Assembly (NCBI RefSeq): GCF_003226555.1
Contig: NZ_QKQS01000006.1
Location: 467,861-531,860, forward strand
Reading direction: 5' to 3'
Source of the DNA: Rhodopseudomonas palustris
GTDB lineage: Bacteria > Pseudomonadota > Alphaproteobacteria > Rhizobiales > Xanthobacteraceae
DNA: 64,000 nt
The position numbers and the translations under genes are program-made. The notes under the pieces are model-generated. The model made no database searches. It had not been told where the DNA came from and saw nothing but the letters and a program-made list of their open reading frames with translations. Positions 27,068 through 38,361 of the stretch are shown one piece after another; the first letter of the stretch is position 1, and every line of letters starts with the position of its first letter.

Positions 27068-28621
27068 TCAGGCGAGCGAGACGTTCTCGAACTTCGGCTT
27101 GCCGAGCAGGTTCGGCTTGAAGTCCTTGACCTTCGCCGACAGCGCATCGAGCTCGAACTGGAACGCCAACGGCGCCGACAGCGCCTGTCCGACGGTGATC
27201 CGCTGGATCTTGGCGAACACCGCGGCGCGCTCGGCGAGATCCTGGCTGGCCCGGCTCTCCTGGATCAGCTTCGACAGCTCGGGATCTGCGGTGCGGCCGG
27301 CGTTGTAGTAGGCGCCTTTGTCGAAACCGAGCGCGTAGGTCATGCTCGGATCAGGCCGGCCGGTCCAGGCCGACACCAACAGATCGAACTTCTTCTCCTG
27401 GGCGAAGAACTGCGCGCTGATCTCGGCGATGGTGCCGCGGGTGAATTTCAGCCTGATGCCGACCTTGCCGAGCTGATCCTGGATGATTTCGCCTCGCCGC
27501 ACCGAATCCTGATCGGTGTAGCCACCGATCGTCATTTCCAGCCCATCCTTGTAGCCGGCTTCGGCGAGCAGCTTCTTCGCCTTCTCCGGATCGTGCGGGT
27601 AGGTGCCGGCGACATCCTTGGCGTAGGCCCAGTGCGTGCTCGGCAGCGTCATCCGCGCCGGCTCGCCGAGGCCGCTCAGCGTCGCCTTGACGAAGGCTTC
27701 GCGATCGAGCGCGAAGTTGATCGCCTGGCGGACCTTGACGTTGTCGAGCGGCGCGCGGGCGTAGTTGAAATAGACCTGGATGCAGTACAGCGTCGGCGAC
27801 GACACCAGCTTGAGATCCTTGGCGCGCTCGATCACCGGCTTCAGCCGCGCCGGCAATTGGAACGCCATGTCGTTCTGGCCGGCAACAACCGAGCGCAGCG
27901 CCGTGGCGTTCTCCGGGATGATGTTGAACTCGATGCCGTCGAGGAACGGCCGACCCTTGCGCCAGTAGTTTTCGTTACGAGCGACGACGATGATCTCATT
28001 GTCGTTCCAGCGCACGAACTTCCACGGGCCGGCGCCGACCGGCTTGCGGTCGGTTTCGTTGCCGAGCGCCTTGATATTGGTCGGCGACACCATCATGCCG
28101 GCGCGGTCCGACAGGATCGCCGGCAGCGAGGTGTCGGGATTCTTCAGCTTCAGCGTCACCTGAAGCGGGCCGGTCACTTCAACAGCTTCGATGGTCAGCA
28201 GATCGGATTTGACGTTGGAACGCTGGTCGGAGCGATTGCGATCGAGGTTGAACTTGACTGCCTCGGCGTCGAGCGGCGTGCCGTCGTGAAACTTGATGCC
28301 GTCGGAAATGTCCAGCACCATGGTTTTGGGATCGGGATACGACCACTTCGCCATGCCGGGCTTCGGCTTCAAGGTGTCGTAGTCCCATTCGACCAGCGTG
28401 TCGTACATGGTCCAGAGGATGCTGTGATCGGAGCCGGCGCCACCGGTCGCCGGATCGAGCGACGACGGATTGGCAGGCGCAGCGACCTTGAGAATGCCGC
28501 CGGTCTTGGCGGCCAGCACTTCGCCCGGCAACCCGAGCACGCCGGCCGCGGCGGCGCCGCCGAACAGCGCCAGAACTTCGCGACGGCGTAAGGTGCGGTT
28601 TCCCAAATCGATCACGCGCAT
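27068..28621 (-). CDS. ABC transporter substrate-binding protein, family 5 (Dpp/Opp/nickel type)
   Basis: A 517-residue periplasmic binding protein. The N-terminal NRTLRRREVLALFGG followed by a hydrophobic Ala/Gly run and LPGEVLAAKTGG looks like a Tat-type signal peptide. Family-5 features follow: DPATGGAGSDHSILWTMYDTLVEWD, ISDGIKFHDGTPLDAEAVKFNLDR, and VRQAINFALDREAFV near residue 330. The start at 28621 overlaps the end of the preceding ATPase gene by 10 bases. Cargo may be a peptide or, given the operon, an organic acid conjugate. Confidence 0.93.
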   Translation of the reverse strand: MRVIDLGNRTLRRREVLALFGGAAAAGVLGLPGEVLAAKTGGILKVAAPANPSSLDPATGGAGSDHSILWTMYDTLVEWDYDTLKPKPGMAKWSYPDPKTMVLDISDGIKFHDGTPLDAEAVKFNLDRNRSDQRSNVKSDLLTIEAVEVTGPLQVTLKLKNPDTSLPAILSDRAGMMVSPTNIKALGNETDRKPVGAGPWKFVRWNDNEIIVVARNENYWRKGRPFLDGIEFNIIPENATALRSVVAGQNDMAFQLPARLKPVIERAKDLKLVSSPTLYCIQVYFNYARAPLDNVKVRQAINFALDREAFVKATLSGLGEPARMTLPSTHWAYAKDVAGTYPHDPEKAKKLLAEAGYKDGLEMTIGGYTDQDSVRRGEIIQDQLGKVGIRLKFTRGTIAEISAQFFAQEKKFDLLVSAWTGRPDPSMTYALGFDKGAYYNAGRTADPELSKLIQESRASQDLAERAAVFAKIQRITVGQALSAPLAFQFELDALSAKVKDFKPNLLGKPKFENVSLA

Positions 28622-29661
28622 GTTGGTCCTCCCATGATTGTTGTGTTTTCTGCTTGTCGTTGATCGGGTGGCGGACCTTCCGTGGTCGCGAAATGACAGG
28701 CGACGCGGTGTCCCGACCTGACCTCGCGCCACGCCGGCTCCTCGGCGGCGCAGCGCGGCTGCACCGAGGGGCAGCGCGTGCGAAACCGGCAGCCGGACGG
28801 CGGCGCCACCGGGCTCGGGATCTCGCCTTCGAGAATGATGCGGCGATCGACCCGCAGATGCGACGGCAGCGGGATCGGCTCGGCCGACAGCAGCGCGCGC
28901 GTATAAGGATGCAACGGGTGCTCGATCACGTCCTCGGCGGGCCCGAGCTCCATCAGCTTGCCGAGATAGGTGACGGCAATCCGGTCGGAGATGTGCGACA
29001 CCACCGAGATGTCGTGGGTGATGAACACGTAGGTCAGGCCGAACTCGCGCTGCAGATCGGCGAACAGGTTGAGCACGTCACCGCGGATCGAGACGTCGAG
29101 CGCGGCCACGACCTCGTCGCAGACGATCACCTTGGGACGCAGCGTGAGCACCCGCGCGATGTTGACGCGCTGCTTCTGTCCGCCGGAGAGCTGGTGCGGA
29201 TAGCGATCGGCGGCCTCGGGAGACAGACCGACCCGCTCGATCGCAGCGATGCCCCGGCGACGGCGTGATGCAGCATCGCCTTCGCCAACGATTTCCAGCG
29301 GCTCCATCACGCTGTCGATGATGGTCATCCGAGGGTTCAACGCCGCGTTGGGGTCCTGAAACACGATCTGGTAGTCGCGGCGATGCCGGCGGAATGCCTT
29401 GGCGCCGAGCGCGGCGGGATCGACGCCCTGATGCAGGATCTGTCCTTCTGTGGGCTTCAGCAGCGACACCAAAGCGCGTCCCAGCGTGGTCTTGCCCGAT
29501 CCGGATTCGCCGATGATGCCGAAGGTCTCGCCGGTGCGAACCTCGAAGTCCATGCCGTCGACGGCCTTGACGGTGTCATGGCCGTCACGGGTGGGGAACA
29601 GAATGCGCAGATCGCGCACCGCGATGATCTCGCTCGGAGTGGGCGAAGTTGAATCGGTCAA
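28612..29661 (-). CDS. ABC transporter ATP-binding protein, DppF/OppF type
   Basis: A 349-residue ATPase with Walker A GIIGESGSGKTTLGR, signature [17 protein letters not shown] and Walker B PKVIVCDEVVAALDVS. It has Val-Val where most members have Pro-Thr after DE. The C-terminal oligopeptide-type tail contains CRFRTRCP and PRC cysteines. I place the start at TTG 29661, which overlaps the previous stop as TTGA; the open frame further upstream to 29754 lies inside the neighbouring gene. Confidence 0.88.
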   Translation of the reverse strand: MTDSTSPTPSEIIAVRDLRILFPTRDGHDTVKAVDGMDFEVRTGETFGIIGESGSGKTTLGRALVSLLKPTEGQILHQGVDPAALGAKAFRRHRRDYQIVFQDPNAALNPRMTIIDSVMEPLEIVGEGDAASRRRRGIAAIERVGLSPEAADRYPHQLSGGQKQRVNIARVLTLRPKVIVCDEVVAALDVSIRGDVLNLFADLQREFGLTYVFITHDISVVSHISDRIAVTYLGKLMELGPAEDVIEHPLHPYTRALLSAEPIPLPSHLRVDRRIILEGEIPSPVAPPSGCRFRTRCPSVQPRCAAEEPAWREVRSGHRVACHFATTEGPPPDQRQAENTTIMGGPTCA

Positions 29662-30698
29662 TTCACCGCTCCCGGCAACGCTAGCTCGGCCGCGCGCCAG
29701 CAGCGAGCGCCATGGCCGGCATCGACTTCGACCATCGCCTGCTCGCGTTCGCAACCGGCCACCACGTGGGCGCAGCGCGCGCGAAACCGGCAGCCGGCCG
29801 GCATCGCATTCGGCGACGGCACGCGGCCGGGAATCGACGACAGCACACCGCGGCGCGCGCTGAGTCCCGGCAGCGAACGCAGCAGACCCGACGTGTAGGG
29901 ATGGCGCGGCCTCGTCAGCACGCCGTCGACCGGTGCGTCTTCGACGACCTCGCCGGCATACATCGTGATCATCCGCGTGCAGGTCTCGGCGACAACGCCG
30001 AGATCGTGGGTGATGAAAATCAGCGCGGTACCGGTCCGTTCGCTCAGCGACCGCAGCAGGTCGGTGATCTGGGCCTGCACGGTGACGTCGAGCGCGGTGG
30101 TCGGCTCGTCGGCGATCAACAGCTTCGGCTTGCAGATCAGCGCCATCGCGATCATCACGCGCTGCCGCATGCCGCCGGAGAGTTGATGCGGATACTCGTC
30201 GCAGCGCCGTTCCGGCGCCGGAATGCCGACCTCGCGCAGCGCCTCGATGGCGCGGTCACGGCCCTCGGCCCGGCTGACCGGAAAATGCACCCGATAGGCT
30301 TCGCTGATCTGATCGCCGACGGTGAACACCGGATCGAGCGCACTCATCGGCTCCTGAAAAATCATCGCGATGTCGCGGCCGCGCACCGCGCGCATCCGCC
30401 GCGGCGACAGCTTCAACAGATCGACGCCGTCGAACCTGATCTCGCCGCGGACCTGCGCGTTGTGCGCCGGCAGCAGCCGCAGAAGCGACAGCCCGGTGAC
30501 CGTCTTGCCGCAGCCGCTCTCGCCGACCAGGCCGACGCGCTCGCCGGGCGCGATCGAAAAGCCGACGTTGCGCGTGATCGGCAGCGAGCCGCTCGCGGTC
30601 GCGAACGACAGCGACAGATCGCGCACCGCGAGCAGCGGCTGCTCGGCGCGAACCGACACGGTCGCGCGGTCCAGGGCATTTGCTTGAGCAACTGACAT
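29658..30698 (-). CDS. ABC transporter ATP-binding protein, DppD/OppD type
   Basis: A 346-residue ATPase with Walker [17 protein letters not shown], signature [17 protein letters not shown], Walker [17 protein letters not shown] and the C-terminal [15 protein letters not shown] cysteine tail of Opp ATPases. ATG 30698 was chosen; a GTG sits one codon earlier. No strong ribosome site precedes it, but a 48-codon ORF with a strong one ends 9 bases upstream, so translational coupling is possible. Confidence 0.9.
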   Translation of the reverse strand: MSVAQANALDRATVSVRAEQPLLAVRDLSLSFATASGSLPITRNVGFSIAPGERVGLVGESGCGKTVTGLSLLRLLPAHNAQVRGEIRFDGVDLLKLSPRRMRAVRGRDIAMIFQEPMSALDPVFTVGDQISEAYRVHFPVSRAEGRDRAIEALREVGIPAPERRCDEYPHQLSGGMRQRVMIAMALICKPKLLIADEPTTALDVTVQAQITDLLRSLSERTGTALIFITHDLGVVAETCTRMITMYAGEVVEDAPVDGVLTRPRHPYTSGLLRSLPGLSARRGVLSSIPGRVPSPNAMPAGCRFRARCAHVVAGCEREQAMVEVDAGHGARCWRAAELALPGAVN

Positions 30699-30707
30699 CA
30701 CTGCGCG

Positions 30708-30854
30708 TCAGCCCACGATCGCGCAGGCAACGGCAGCGGGGACGGCCGCGGACATCTCGGGCTGGAGAATGTCCGACGACGCGGCGAATGTTGCACACGC
30801 CTTCGACCCGACGGTGCGGGTGCTGGTTCGCATCTGCGCGAACGTCATCGCCAT
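30708..30854 (-). CDS. Candidate 48-residue small ORF at the head of the importer operon
   Basis: ATG 30854 is preceded by AAGGGAGGGAG, one of the best Shine-Dalgarno runs in the window, and the frame ends 9 bases before the OppD-type ATPase start. The peptide begins MAMTFAQMRTSTRTVGSKAC and ends in a small-residue stretch (AAVPAAVACAIVG). I recognise no family and no clear signal peptide. It could be a leader peptide coupling translation of the ATPase, a small functional protein, or chance. Confidence 0.4.
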   Translation of the reverse strand: MAMTFAQMRTSTRTVGSKACATFAASSDILQPEMSAAVPAAVACAIVG

Positions 30855-30956
30855 CTCCCTCCCTTGATCCGCAGCGTGGGCGTGCGGGCCGTCGCCTTTT
30901 CGGCTTGTCGCCGGTCTCTGACCGGCGCCGGCGGACGTCATCAAAGGGCACCGGTT

Positions 30957-30976
30957 GTCGATTGTCAACAATCGAC
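30957..30976. promoter_or_regulatory. Perfect 20-base inverted repeat, probable GntR operator
   Basis: GTCGATTGT and ACAATCGAC are exact reverse complements separated by CA. The site lies between the divergent GntR-family gene (start 31036) and the minus-strand small ORF/importer operon (30854). FadR-type regulators bind short palindromes in such positions, so this is the likely control site for both directions. Confidence 0.72.
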
Positions 30977-31035
30977 TGTCGCGCTAGGAAAGGAGACGCA
31001 GCGCGTTCCGCCGCTGAGAAGGCCGAGGAGACATC

Positions 31036-31851
31036 ATGGCAGCGACCAACTATCGCAGGCCTGAGACCGACGACGAGACCATGCCGTCGGGTCGCTTCTC
31101 TCTGCGCACGCTGCCGGATCAGATCGCCGAAGAACTCGGCGCCGATATCGTCTCCGGCCGCCGCAAGGCCGGCGAGCGTCTGGTCGAACTCGACCTCGCG
31201 CGCGACTTCGGTGTCAGCCGCGGCCCGATCCGTGAAGCGATCCGCATTCTCGAACGGCGTCGCCTGGTCGAGCTCACCCCGCGGCGCGGCGCCTACGTCA
31301 AACCGCTGTCGCTGAAGTCGGTGGCCGATCTGTTCAACGTCCGCACCGCGCTTTCGATGCTGGCGGTACGCACGATGGCGACCGCGCCGATCGAGAGCTT
31401 CGTCGAGACGCTGGCGCGGCGCTGCGACGAATTGAACGCGGGCGTCGAAACCGACGATCCAATCAGCTTCGCGCGGACAACCACTCGCGCGGTCAGAACC
31501 ATTGCGCGCGGCTCCGGCAACGAGCTGCTGGTCGAACTCCTCGCCGACCTCGCCAACCAGACGGTGTGGACCACGATCTGGAAGTCACCGCTCGACTATC
31601 AGACCCGGAAAATTCGCCGGCACAGCGCCGACCTGATGGCCGCGACGCTACGCGCGATCCGGCAGCGCCGCCCGAACGCTGCCGAGACGCATTACTGCGA
31701 ACTACTCGAGGGCGACCGTGACCGCGCACTTGAGACGCTGTCGCGAATGCGTGGCGAAGCGATCGACTTCAGCGGGATCGCGCCGACAGACGGCACCGCA
31801 GCCAGGCCACCGAAGGCACGGTCCCCGAGCCGCCCATCGGCCCAGCCCTGA
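31036..31851 (+). CDS. GntR-family (FadR/FCD-type) regulator, divergent from the importer-carboxylase operon
   Basis: A 271-residue regulator. The winged helix comprises IVSGRRKAGERLVELDLARDFGVSRGPIREAIRIL (about 40-75). The FCD domain is less typical: it has RRGAYVKPLS, NVRTALSMLAVRTMA and a degenerate metal-site region, with few of the usual His residues, so it may bind an acyl-CoA or acid without metal. The last 25 residues are Pro/Ser-rich. The upstream GAAAGGAGA is far from ATG 31036, and GGAGACATC gives the nearer site. It probably represses the divergent operon. Confidence 0.88.
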   Translation: MAATNYRRPETDDETMPSGRFSLRTLPDQIAEELGADIVSGRRKAGERLVELDLARDFGVSRGPIREAIRILERRRLVELTPRRGAYVKPLSLKSVADLFNVRTALSMLAVRTMATAPIESFVETLARRCDELNAGVETDDPISFARTTTRAVRTIARGSGNELLVELLADLANQTVWTTIWKSPLDYQTRKIRRHSADLMAATLRAIRQRRPNAAETHYCELLEGDRDRALETLSRMRGEAIDFSGIAPTDGTAARPPKARSPSRPSAQP

Positions 31852-31940
31852 CGGTATCCGTCGGCGACCGGGATTTTCGTGATCAGCACAAGCCTCGCGG
31901 CACGCGACGTGAGTGTTGCCACTAATAGCTACATAACGCC

Positions 31941-32546
31941 TTGAACTTCCTCACAAATAATCACTATCAGCATCTCTACAGCGTCGCGCTCGATCTCGGC
32001 CTGCCGGTCGGCTCGCTCGCACCGCTCGCCGCCAGCGAAGCCGGCCAGAACGGTCACATCCTGGCGACGTTGCTGGCGCCCGAGGGCGTGTCCTACGTCG
32101 AGAAGCCGACGGTGGCGAACCAGCTCGCGATCCATCTCGCCGCAACCCGCGCGGTGGTGGCGAGCGCCTTCCCGCCCTATCACAATCACGAATTCCCTGG
32201 CGCGCGGCTGCCGCCGCATCGCTGCGACGTCGGCGCCTTCCTGCTCGCGGACGCGCTCGGGGCCGCCGGGCTCACCATCGTCGAGGACGTCGATGGCGTG
32301 TTCAGCGCCGATCCGAACGGCCCCGGCGGCGACAAGGCCGAGCTGATCGCCGAGACCAGCTATGCCGATCTGGCCAAGCACGACGGCACGCTGCCACTCG
32401 ACCGCGCGCTGTTCGATGTGATGGCGAATGCCCGCCACATCGAGCGGGTGCAGGTCGTCAACGGCCTGAAGTCCGGCAAGCTCACCGCGGCGCTGCGCGG
32501 TCAGCACGTCGGCACGGTGATCAAGACCGGCGCGCAGCCGGCCTGA
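31941..32546 (+). pseudogene. mosA: N-terminally truncated molybdenum storage protein alpha subunit (mosA remnant)
   Basis: The frame encodes about 200 residues that read as the C-terminal three-quarters of the MosA/MoSto alpha chain, an amino-acid-kinase-fold protein that stores polyoxomolybdate. Visible blocks are [67 protein letters not shown] and [13 protein letters not shown]. The intact protein is about 275 residues. The missing first 75 or so hold the nucleotide-binding KIGG and TGAG loops, and I could not find them in the 90 bases upstream. The only start is TTG 31941 with no clear ribosome site. It is therefore probably dead or a remnant. It lies beside the anf genes. Confidence 0.72.
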
Positions 32547-32716
32547 CGCTGCGACACGGAGGCGCGTAGCTTTTGATGCAGCGCGCTTCCATCTCGCGCC
32601 GCTTTTGCTATCTTGATGACGGTGCCGCGCCGTAAGCGCCCACCTTCATCAGGAACGAGGGTTCCAACCATCTGCAACTCGATCGCATGATTTGCCGATC
32701 GAAGGTTGGAGCCTGC

Positions 32717-33241
32717 ATGATGTCGATCGCACACGCCCGACAGGCCGCGATCATTCTGATCCTTTTCGGACTTTCCACCGCCACGGCCTTGGCCGCGGAG
32801 CCGAACGGCTGCGCCGCCTTCAAATGGCCTGTAGATCGCGAGCGAGCCAGCCTCACCGCATCCGATCGGATGCAATCGGCGTCCGGCCAGACGTTGGATG
32901 CGCTGCCGAACCGCACGATCGTCCTCTCCCTGAAGCCCGCGGCTGACGCCTCCTTGCCGAAGCCGCCCGAGCGCAGCTCGGCCCCGGGGCGCTTCGCCGG
33001 CTTCATCCGCATCAAGCAAGTGAGCGAGGCCGGCACCTATACGGTCGCGCTGTCGACAGCCGCTTGGGTCGACGCCGTTCAGGGCGACCAGCCCCTGAAA
33101 CCGAGCGGCTTCAGGGGCGCGACCAATTGCGACGGCGTCCGCAAGCTGGTGCGCTACCAGCTATCGGCCGGCGAACTGCTGCTGCAGATCAGCGGCGTCA
33201 GCGCCGAAACGATCGCTCTGACGATCATGCCGGTGGAGTGA
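32717..33241 (+). CDS. Secreted protein of unknown function, upstream of anfA
   Basis: About 174 residues with a clear Sec signal peptide (HARQAAIILILFGLSTATALAAEP, cleavage after ALA likely). The mature part has two Cys (GCAAF and TNCDG), an FAGFIRIKQVSEAGTYTVALSTAAWVDAV stretch and LLLQISGVSAETIALTIMPVE, suggesting a beta-rich carbohydrate- or ligand-binding fold. I do not recognise the family. The start is ATG 32717 or the adjacent ATG 32720 after TTGGAG. It ends 3 bases before anfA and is probably co-transcribed with it. Confidence 0.7.
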   Translation: MMSIAHARQAAIILILFGLSTATALAAEPNGCAAFKWPVDRERASLTASDRMQSASGQTLDALPNRTIVLSLKPAADASLPKPPERSSAPGRFAGFIRIKQVSEAGTYTVALSTAAWVDAVQGDQPLKPSGFRGATNCDGVRKLVRYQLSAGELLLQISGVSAETIALTIMPVE

Positions 33242-33244
33242 GCG

Positions 33245-34930
33245 ATGCCGACGGCCCAAAATCAACGCCGGATCGCGCCGGATCCTGTGCAGCCCGAACG
33301 CGCAAAGCGCCCGACGACGCTCGATCTCGACCAGGACCCAGCCGGCTTCGTCGATGAATTCTCGCATTGCTTCACCGGCGAATGCCGGGTCAACGTGCTG
33401 CAGATCCTGTTTCGCATCAATCAGGTGCTGACGCAGAACGCCGACCTCGCCACGCTGGTGTCGATCATTCTCGACGGCATGCGCCAGCAGATGAGGATGC
33501 AGCGCGGCGTGATGATGCTGTACGACCGCCACTCCGACGCGATCTTCATCCACGACAGTTTCGGACTGACCGAGGAAGAACGTGGCCGCGGCATCTACGC
33601 ACCCGGCGAGGGCATTACCGGCAAGGTGGTCGAGACCGGCAAGCCGATCATCATCCCGCGGGTGATCGACAACCCGGATTTCCTCGATCGCACCCGCGCC
33701 CACAACAAGGGCCGCAAGCACGACAAGCTGGCGTTCTTCTGCGTGCCGATCGTGCTCGCCCAAAAGGTGCTCGGCACCATCTGCGCCGAGCGCGTCTATA
33801 TGAATCAGCGCCTGCTGAAGCAGGACGCCGAGCTGCTCGCCATGGTCGCCTCGCTGATCGCGCCGGCGGTCGAACTCTATCTGATCGAGAACGTCGACAA
33901 GGTGCGGCTCGAGGCTGAAAACCGGCGGCTGAAAAGCGAGCTGAAACAGCGTTTTCGACCGGCCAATATCATCGGCAATTCGAAGCCGATGCAGGACGTC
34001 TACGCCATGGTGCACAAGGTGGCCTCGACCAAAGCCACCGTGCTGCTGCTCGGCGAAAGCGGCGTCGGCAAGGAGCTGGTGGCGAGCGCCCTGCACTACA
34101 ACAGCCCGGTCGCCGACGGCCCCTTCATCAAGGCGAACTGCGCGGCGTTGCCGGAAGCGCTAGCCGAAAGCGAACTGTTCGGCCACGAACGCGGCGCCTT
34201 CACCAGCGCGGTGGCGACCCACAAGGGCTATTTCGAACAGGCCTCCGGCGGCACGATCTTTCTCGACGAAGTCGGCGAACTCAGCCTGCCGACCCAGGCC
34301 AAACTGCTGCGGGTGCTGCAGGAACGCACGTTCGAGCGGGTCGGCGGCGCCAAGCCGGTCAAGGTCGACGTCCGGATCATCGCCGCCACCAACCGCAACC
34401 TCGCCGACATGGTCGCCGAGGGCACTTTCCGCGAGGATCTATACTATCGGCTCAACGTGTTCCCGATCACGATCCCGCCGCTGCGGGATCGCGGCTCCGA
34501 TGTGATCACCCTCGCCGACCATTTCGTCACCACCTATTCGGCCGAAATCGGCAAGCCGATCAAGCGGATCTCGACGCCGGCGATCAACATGCTGATGAGC
34601 TATCACTGGCCCGGCAATGTCCGCGAGCTGGAGAACGTGATCGAACGTTCGGTGATCCTGGCCGACGAAGGCGTGATCCACGGTTACGATCTGCCGCCAT
34701 CGCTGCAGACACCGACCGAGACCGGCACCGGCTTCAGCGGCACGCTGGAAGACCGTGTCACGGCGGTCGAATACGAAATGATCGTCGAGGCACTGAAGGC
34801 CTCGAACGGCAATGTCGGCCAAGCAGCCACCGCGCTCGGCCTGACGCGGCGGATGCTCGGCCTGCGGATGGACCGCCACGGCCTGACCTACAAGACGTTC
34901 CGCACCGCTGGGCTCCGGCCGCGGAACTGA
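33245..34930 (+). CDS. anfA: AnfA, sigma-54-dependent activator of the iron-only nitrogenase genes
   Basis: A 561-residue NifA-family activator. A Cys-rich N-terminal motif SHCFTGECR (Cys42, Cys47) corresponds to the AnfA metal-site motif whose cysteines are required in Azotobacter. A GAF domain (about 55-215) follows, then the AAA+ domain with Walker A GESGVGKE (270-277), sigma-54 contact loop GAFTSA (317-322), Walker [13 protein letters not shown], and a C-terminal Fis-type HTH ([21 protein letters not shown]). It lies upstream of anfHDGK in the same direction but is separated by a terminator-like hairpin, so anfH has its own promoter. Confidence 0.93.
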   Translation: MPTAQNQRRIAPDPVQPERAKRPTTLDLDQDPAGFVDEFSHCFTGECRVNVLQILFRINQVLTQNADLATLVSIILDGMRQQMRMQRGVMMLYDRHSDAIFIHDSFGLTEEERGRGIYAPGEGITGKVVETGKPIIIPRVIDNPDFLDRTRAHNKGRKHDKLAFFCVPIVLAQKVLGTICAERVYMNQRLLKQDAELLAMVASLIAPAVELYLIENVDKVRLEAENRRLKSELKQRFRPANIIGNSKPMQDVYAMVHKVASTKATVLLLGESGVGKELVASALHYNSPVADGPFIKANCAALPEALAESELFGHERGAFTSAVATHKGYFEQASGGTIFLDEVGELSLPTQAKLLRVLQERTFERVGGAKPVKVDVRIIAATNRNLADMVAEGTFREDLYYRLNVFPITIPPLRDRGSDVITLADHFVTTYSAEIGKPIKRISTPAINMLMSYHWPGNVRELENVIERSVILADEGVIHGYDLPPSLQTPTETGTGFSGTLEDRVTAVEYEMIVEALKASNGNVGQAATALGLTRRMLGLRMDRHGLTYKTFRTAGLRPRN

Positions 34931-34961
34931 CGTCTTCTCATCTTGTGCATCGAAACTTCCG

Positions 34962-34989
34962 ACGGCGGCTCTCACGGGCCGCCGTTTTG
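34962..34989 (+). terminator. Probable rho-independent terminator after anfA
   Basis: ACGGCGGC and GCCGCCGT form a perfect 8-base stem with an 8-base loop, followed by a run of T (34985-34988). It begins 31 bases after the anfA stop codon and would separate anfA from anfH transcription. Confidence 0.7.
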
Positions 34990-35044
34990 CGTTGGTGCAG
35001 AACGTCCGCGCAATCGACCACCCGGTAAATCTGGGCATCGAAAT

Positions 35045-35138
35045 TTACGCTCGACGTTACTTTCCTTGATCCCGGCACAAACCGGTCGGAAGTTACGGCT
35101 CGCGTCACGCCTCCTTGAGAATTTACGTCAGACGAACA
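35045..35138 (+). promoter_or_regulatory. Putative AnfA upstream activator sites (three repeats)
   Basis: Three direct repeats of an interrupted palindrome occur: TTACG-N5-CGTTAC (35045-35060), TTACG-N5-CGTCAC (35093-35108) and the weaker TTACG-N5-CGAAC (35123-35137). They lie about 230-325 bases before the -24 element, the usual distance for activator sites that loop to a sigma-54 promoter. A further GTAAAT/ATTTAC pair (35025-35048) overlaps the first. AnfA as the binder is inferred from position. Confidence 0.55.
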
Positions 35139-35368
35139 TTTCGATCGCCAGCTCGCGATGCGAGACCTGAGGCGTCGTCTCCGGTGCGCTTTCTTGGTCG
35201 TCGTCGCCACCGCACACAGTGACCAATCCACGGGCGTTCTCGGCGCTCCCTCGTCGGACCTCATCATCTCGAATGCATGCGAACGCTTAGCATCCGTCGC
35301 TAGCAACCCGCGCTTGGCTTTTTCCCTTTCGCGTACTTCCGATTTCGCGCCAAGGCGTGCGCGCACGT

Positions 35369-35384
35369 TGGCACGCCCGTTGCT
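35369..35384 (+). promoter_or_regulatory. Sigma-54 (-24/-12) promoter of anfH
   Basis: TGGCAC-N5-TTGCT matches the RpoN consensus exactly, with GG and GC spaced 10 bases apart. Transcription would start near 35395, about 55 bases before the anfH ATG. Confidence 0.9.
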
Positions 35385-35389
35385 CTTAA

Positions 35390-37895
<2,506 letters not shown>

Positions 37896-37907
37896 GACGA
37901 GAGCCCC

Positions 37908-38348
37908 ATGACCAAGATCACCTACAAAGTCACCTCGGAGCATCCGTTCCCGGCCGACGCCGCCGCGGCGGCCGCCTCGCTCGCCGCCTATGAGGCTCTC
38001 GACGACATCACCAAGGCCCGCGTCGACCAGATGGTCGACTGGATCATGAAGAACTGCCTCTGGCAGTTCCATTCGCGGACGTGGGACCGCAAACGGCAGA
38101 ACGAGGGCATCCTCGGCATCGCCGCCAAGCTGCTCGCCGGCGAGCCGTTCACGCCGGAGACGCCGGAAGACCGCTGCTACTGGGTCGATTCGGTGACACT
38201 GCAGCGCGCCTATCAGGCCACCTGTCCGTGGCTCGCCGAGATGTCCAAAGAGGACATCAAGGCGCTGATGAAAGAGCTGCACGCCCGTATCGACTATCTC
38301 ACCGTCACCGGCTCGCTCAACGAAGAGCTGACCGACAAGCACTATTGA
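37908..38348 (+). CDS. anfG: Iron-only nitrogenase delta chain
   Basis: A 146-residue delta subunit present only in alternative nitrogenases, binding the AnfD surface. Characteristic blocks are [27 protein letters not shown] (about 41-68), [15 protein letters not shown] and LKALM-type helix [22 protein letters not shown]. It starts 12 bases after the anfD stop and ends 13 bases before anfK, so the three structural genes are tightly coupled. Confidence 0.96.
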   Translation: MTKITYKVTSEHPFPADAAAAAASLAAYEALDDITKARVDQMVDWIMKNCLWQFHSRTWDRKRQNEGILGIAAKLLAGEPFTPETPEDRCYWVDSVTLQRAYQATCPWLAEMSKEDIKALMKELHARIDYLTVTGSLNEELTDKHY

Positions 38349-38361
38349 TTGGACCCTCGCC

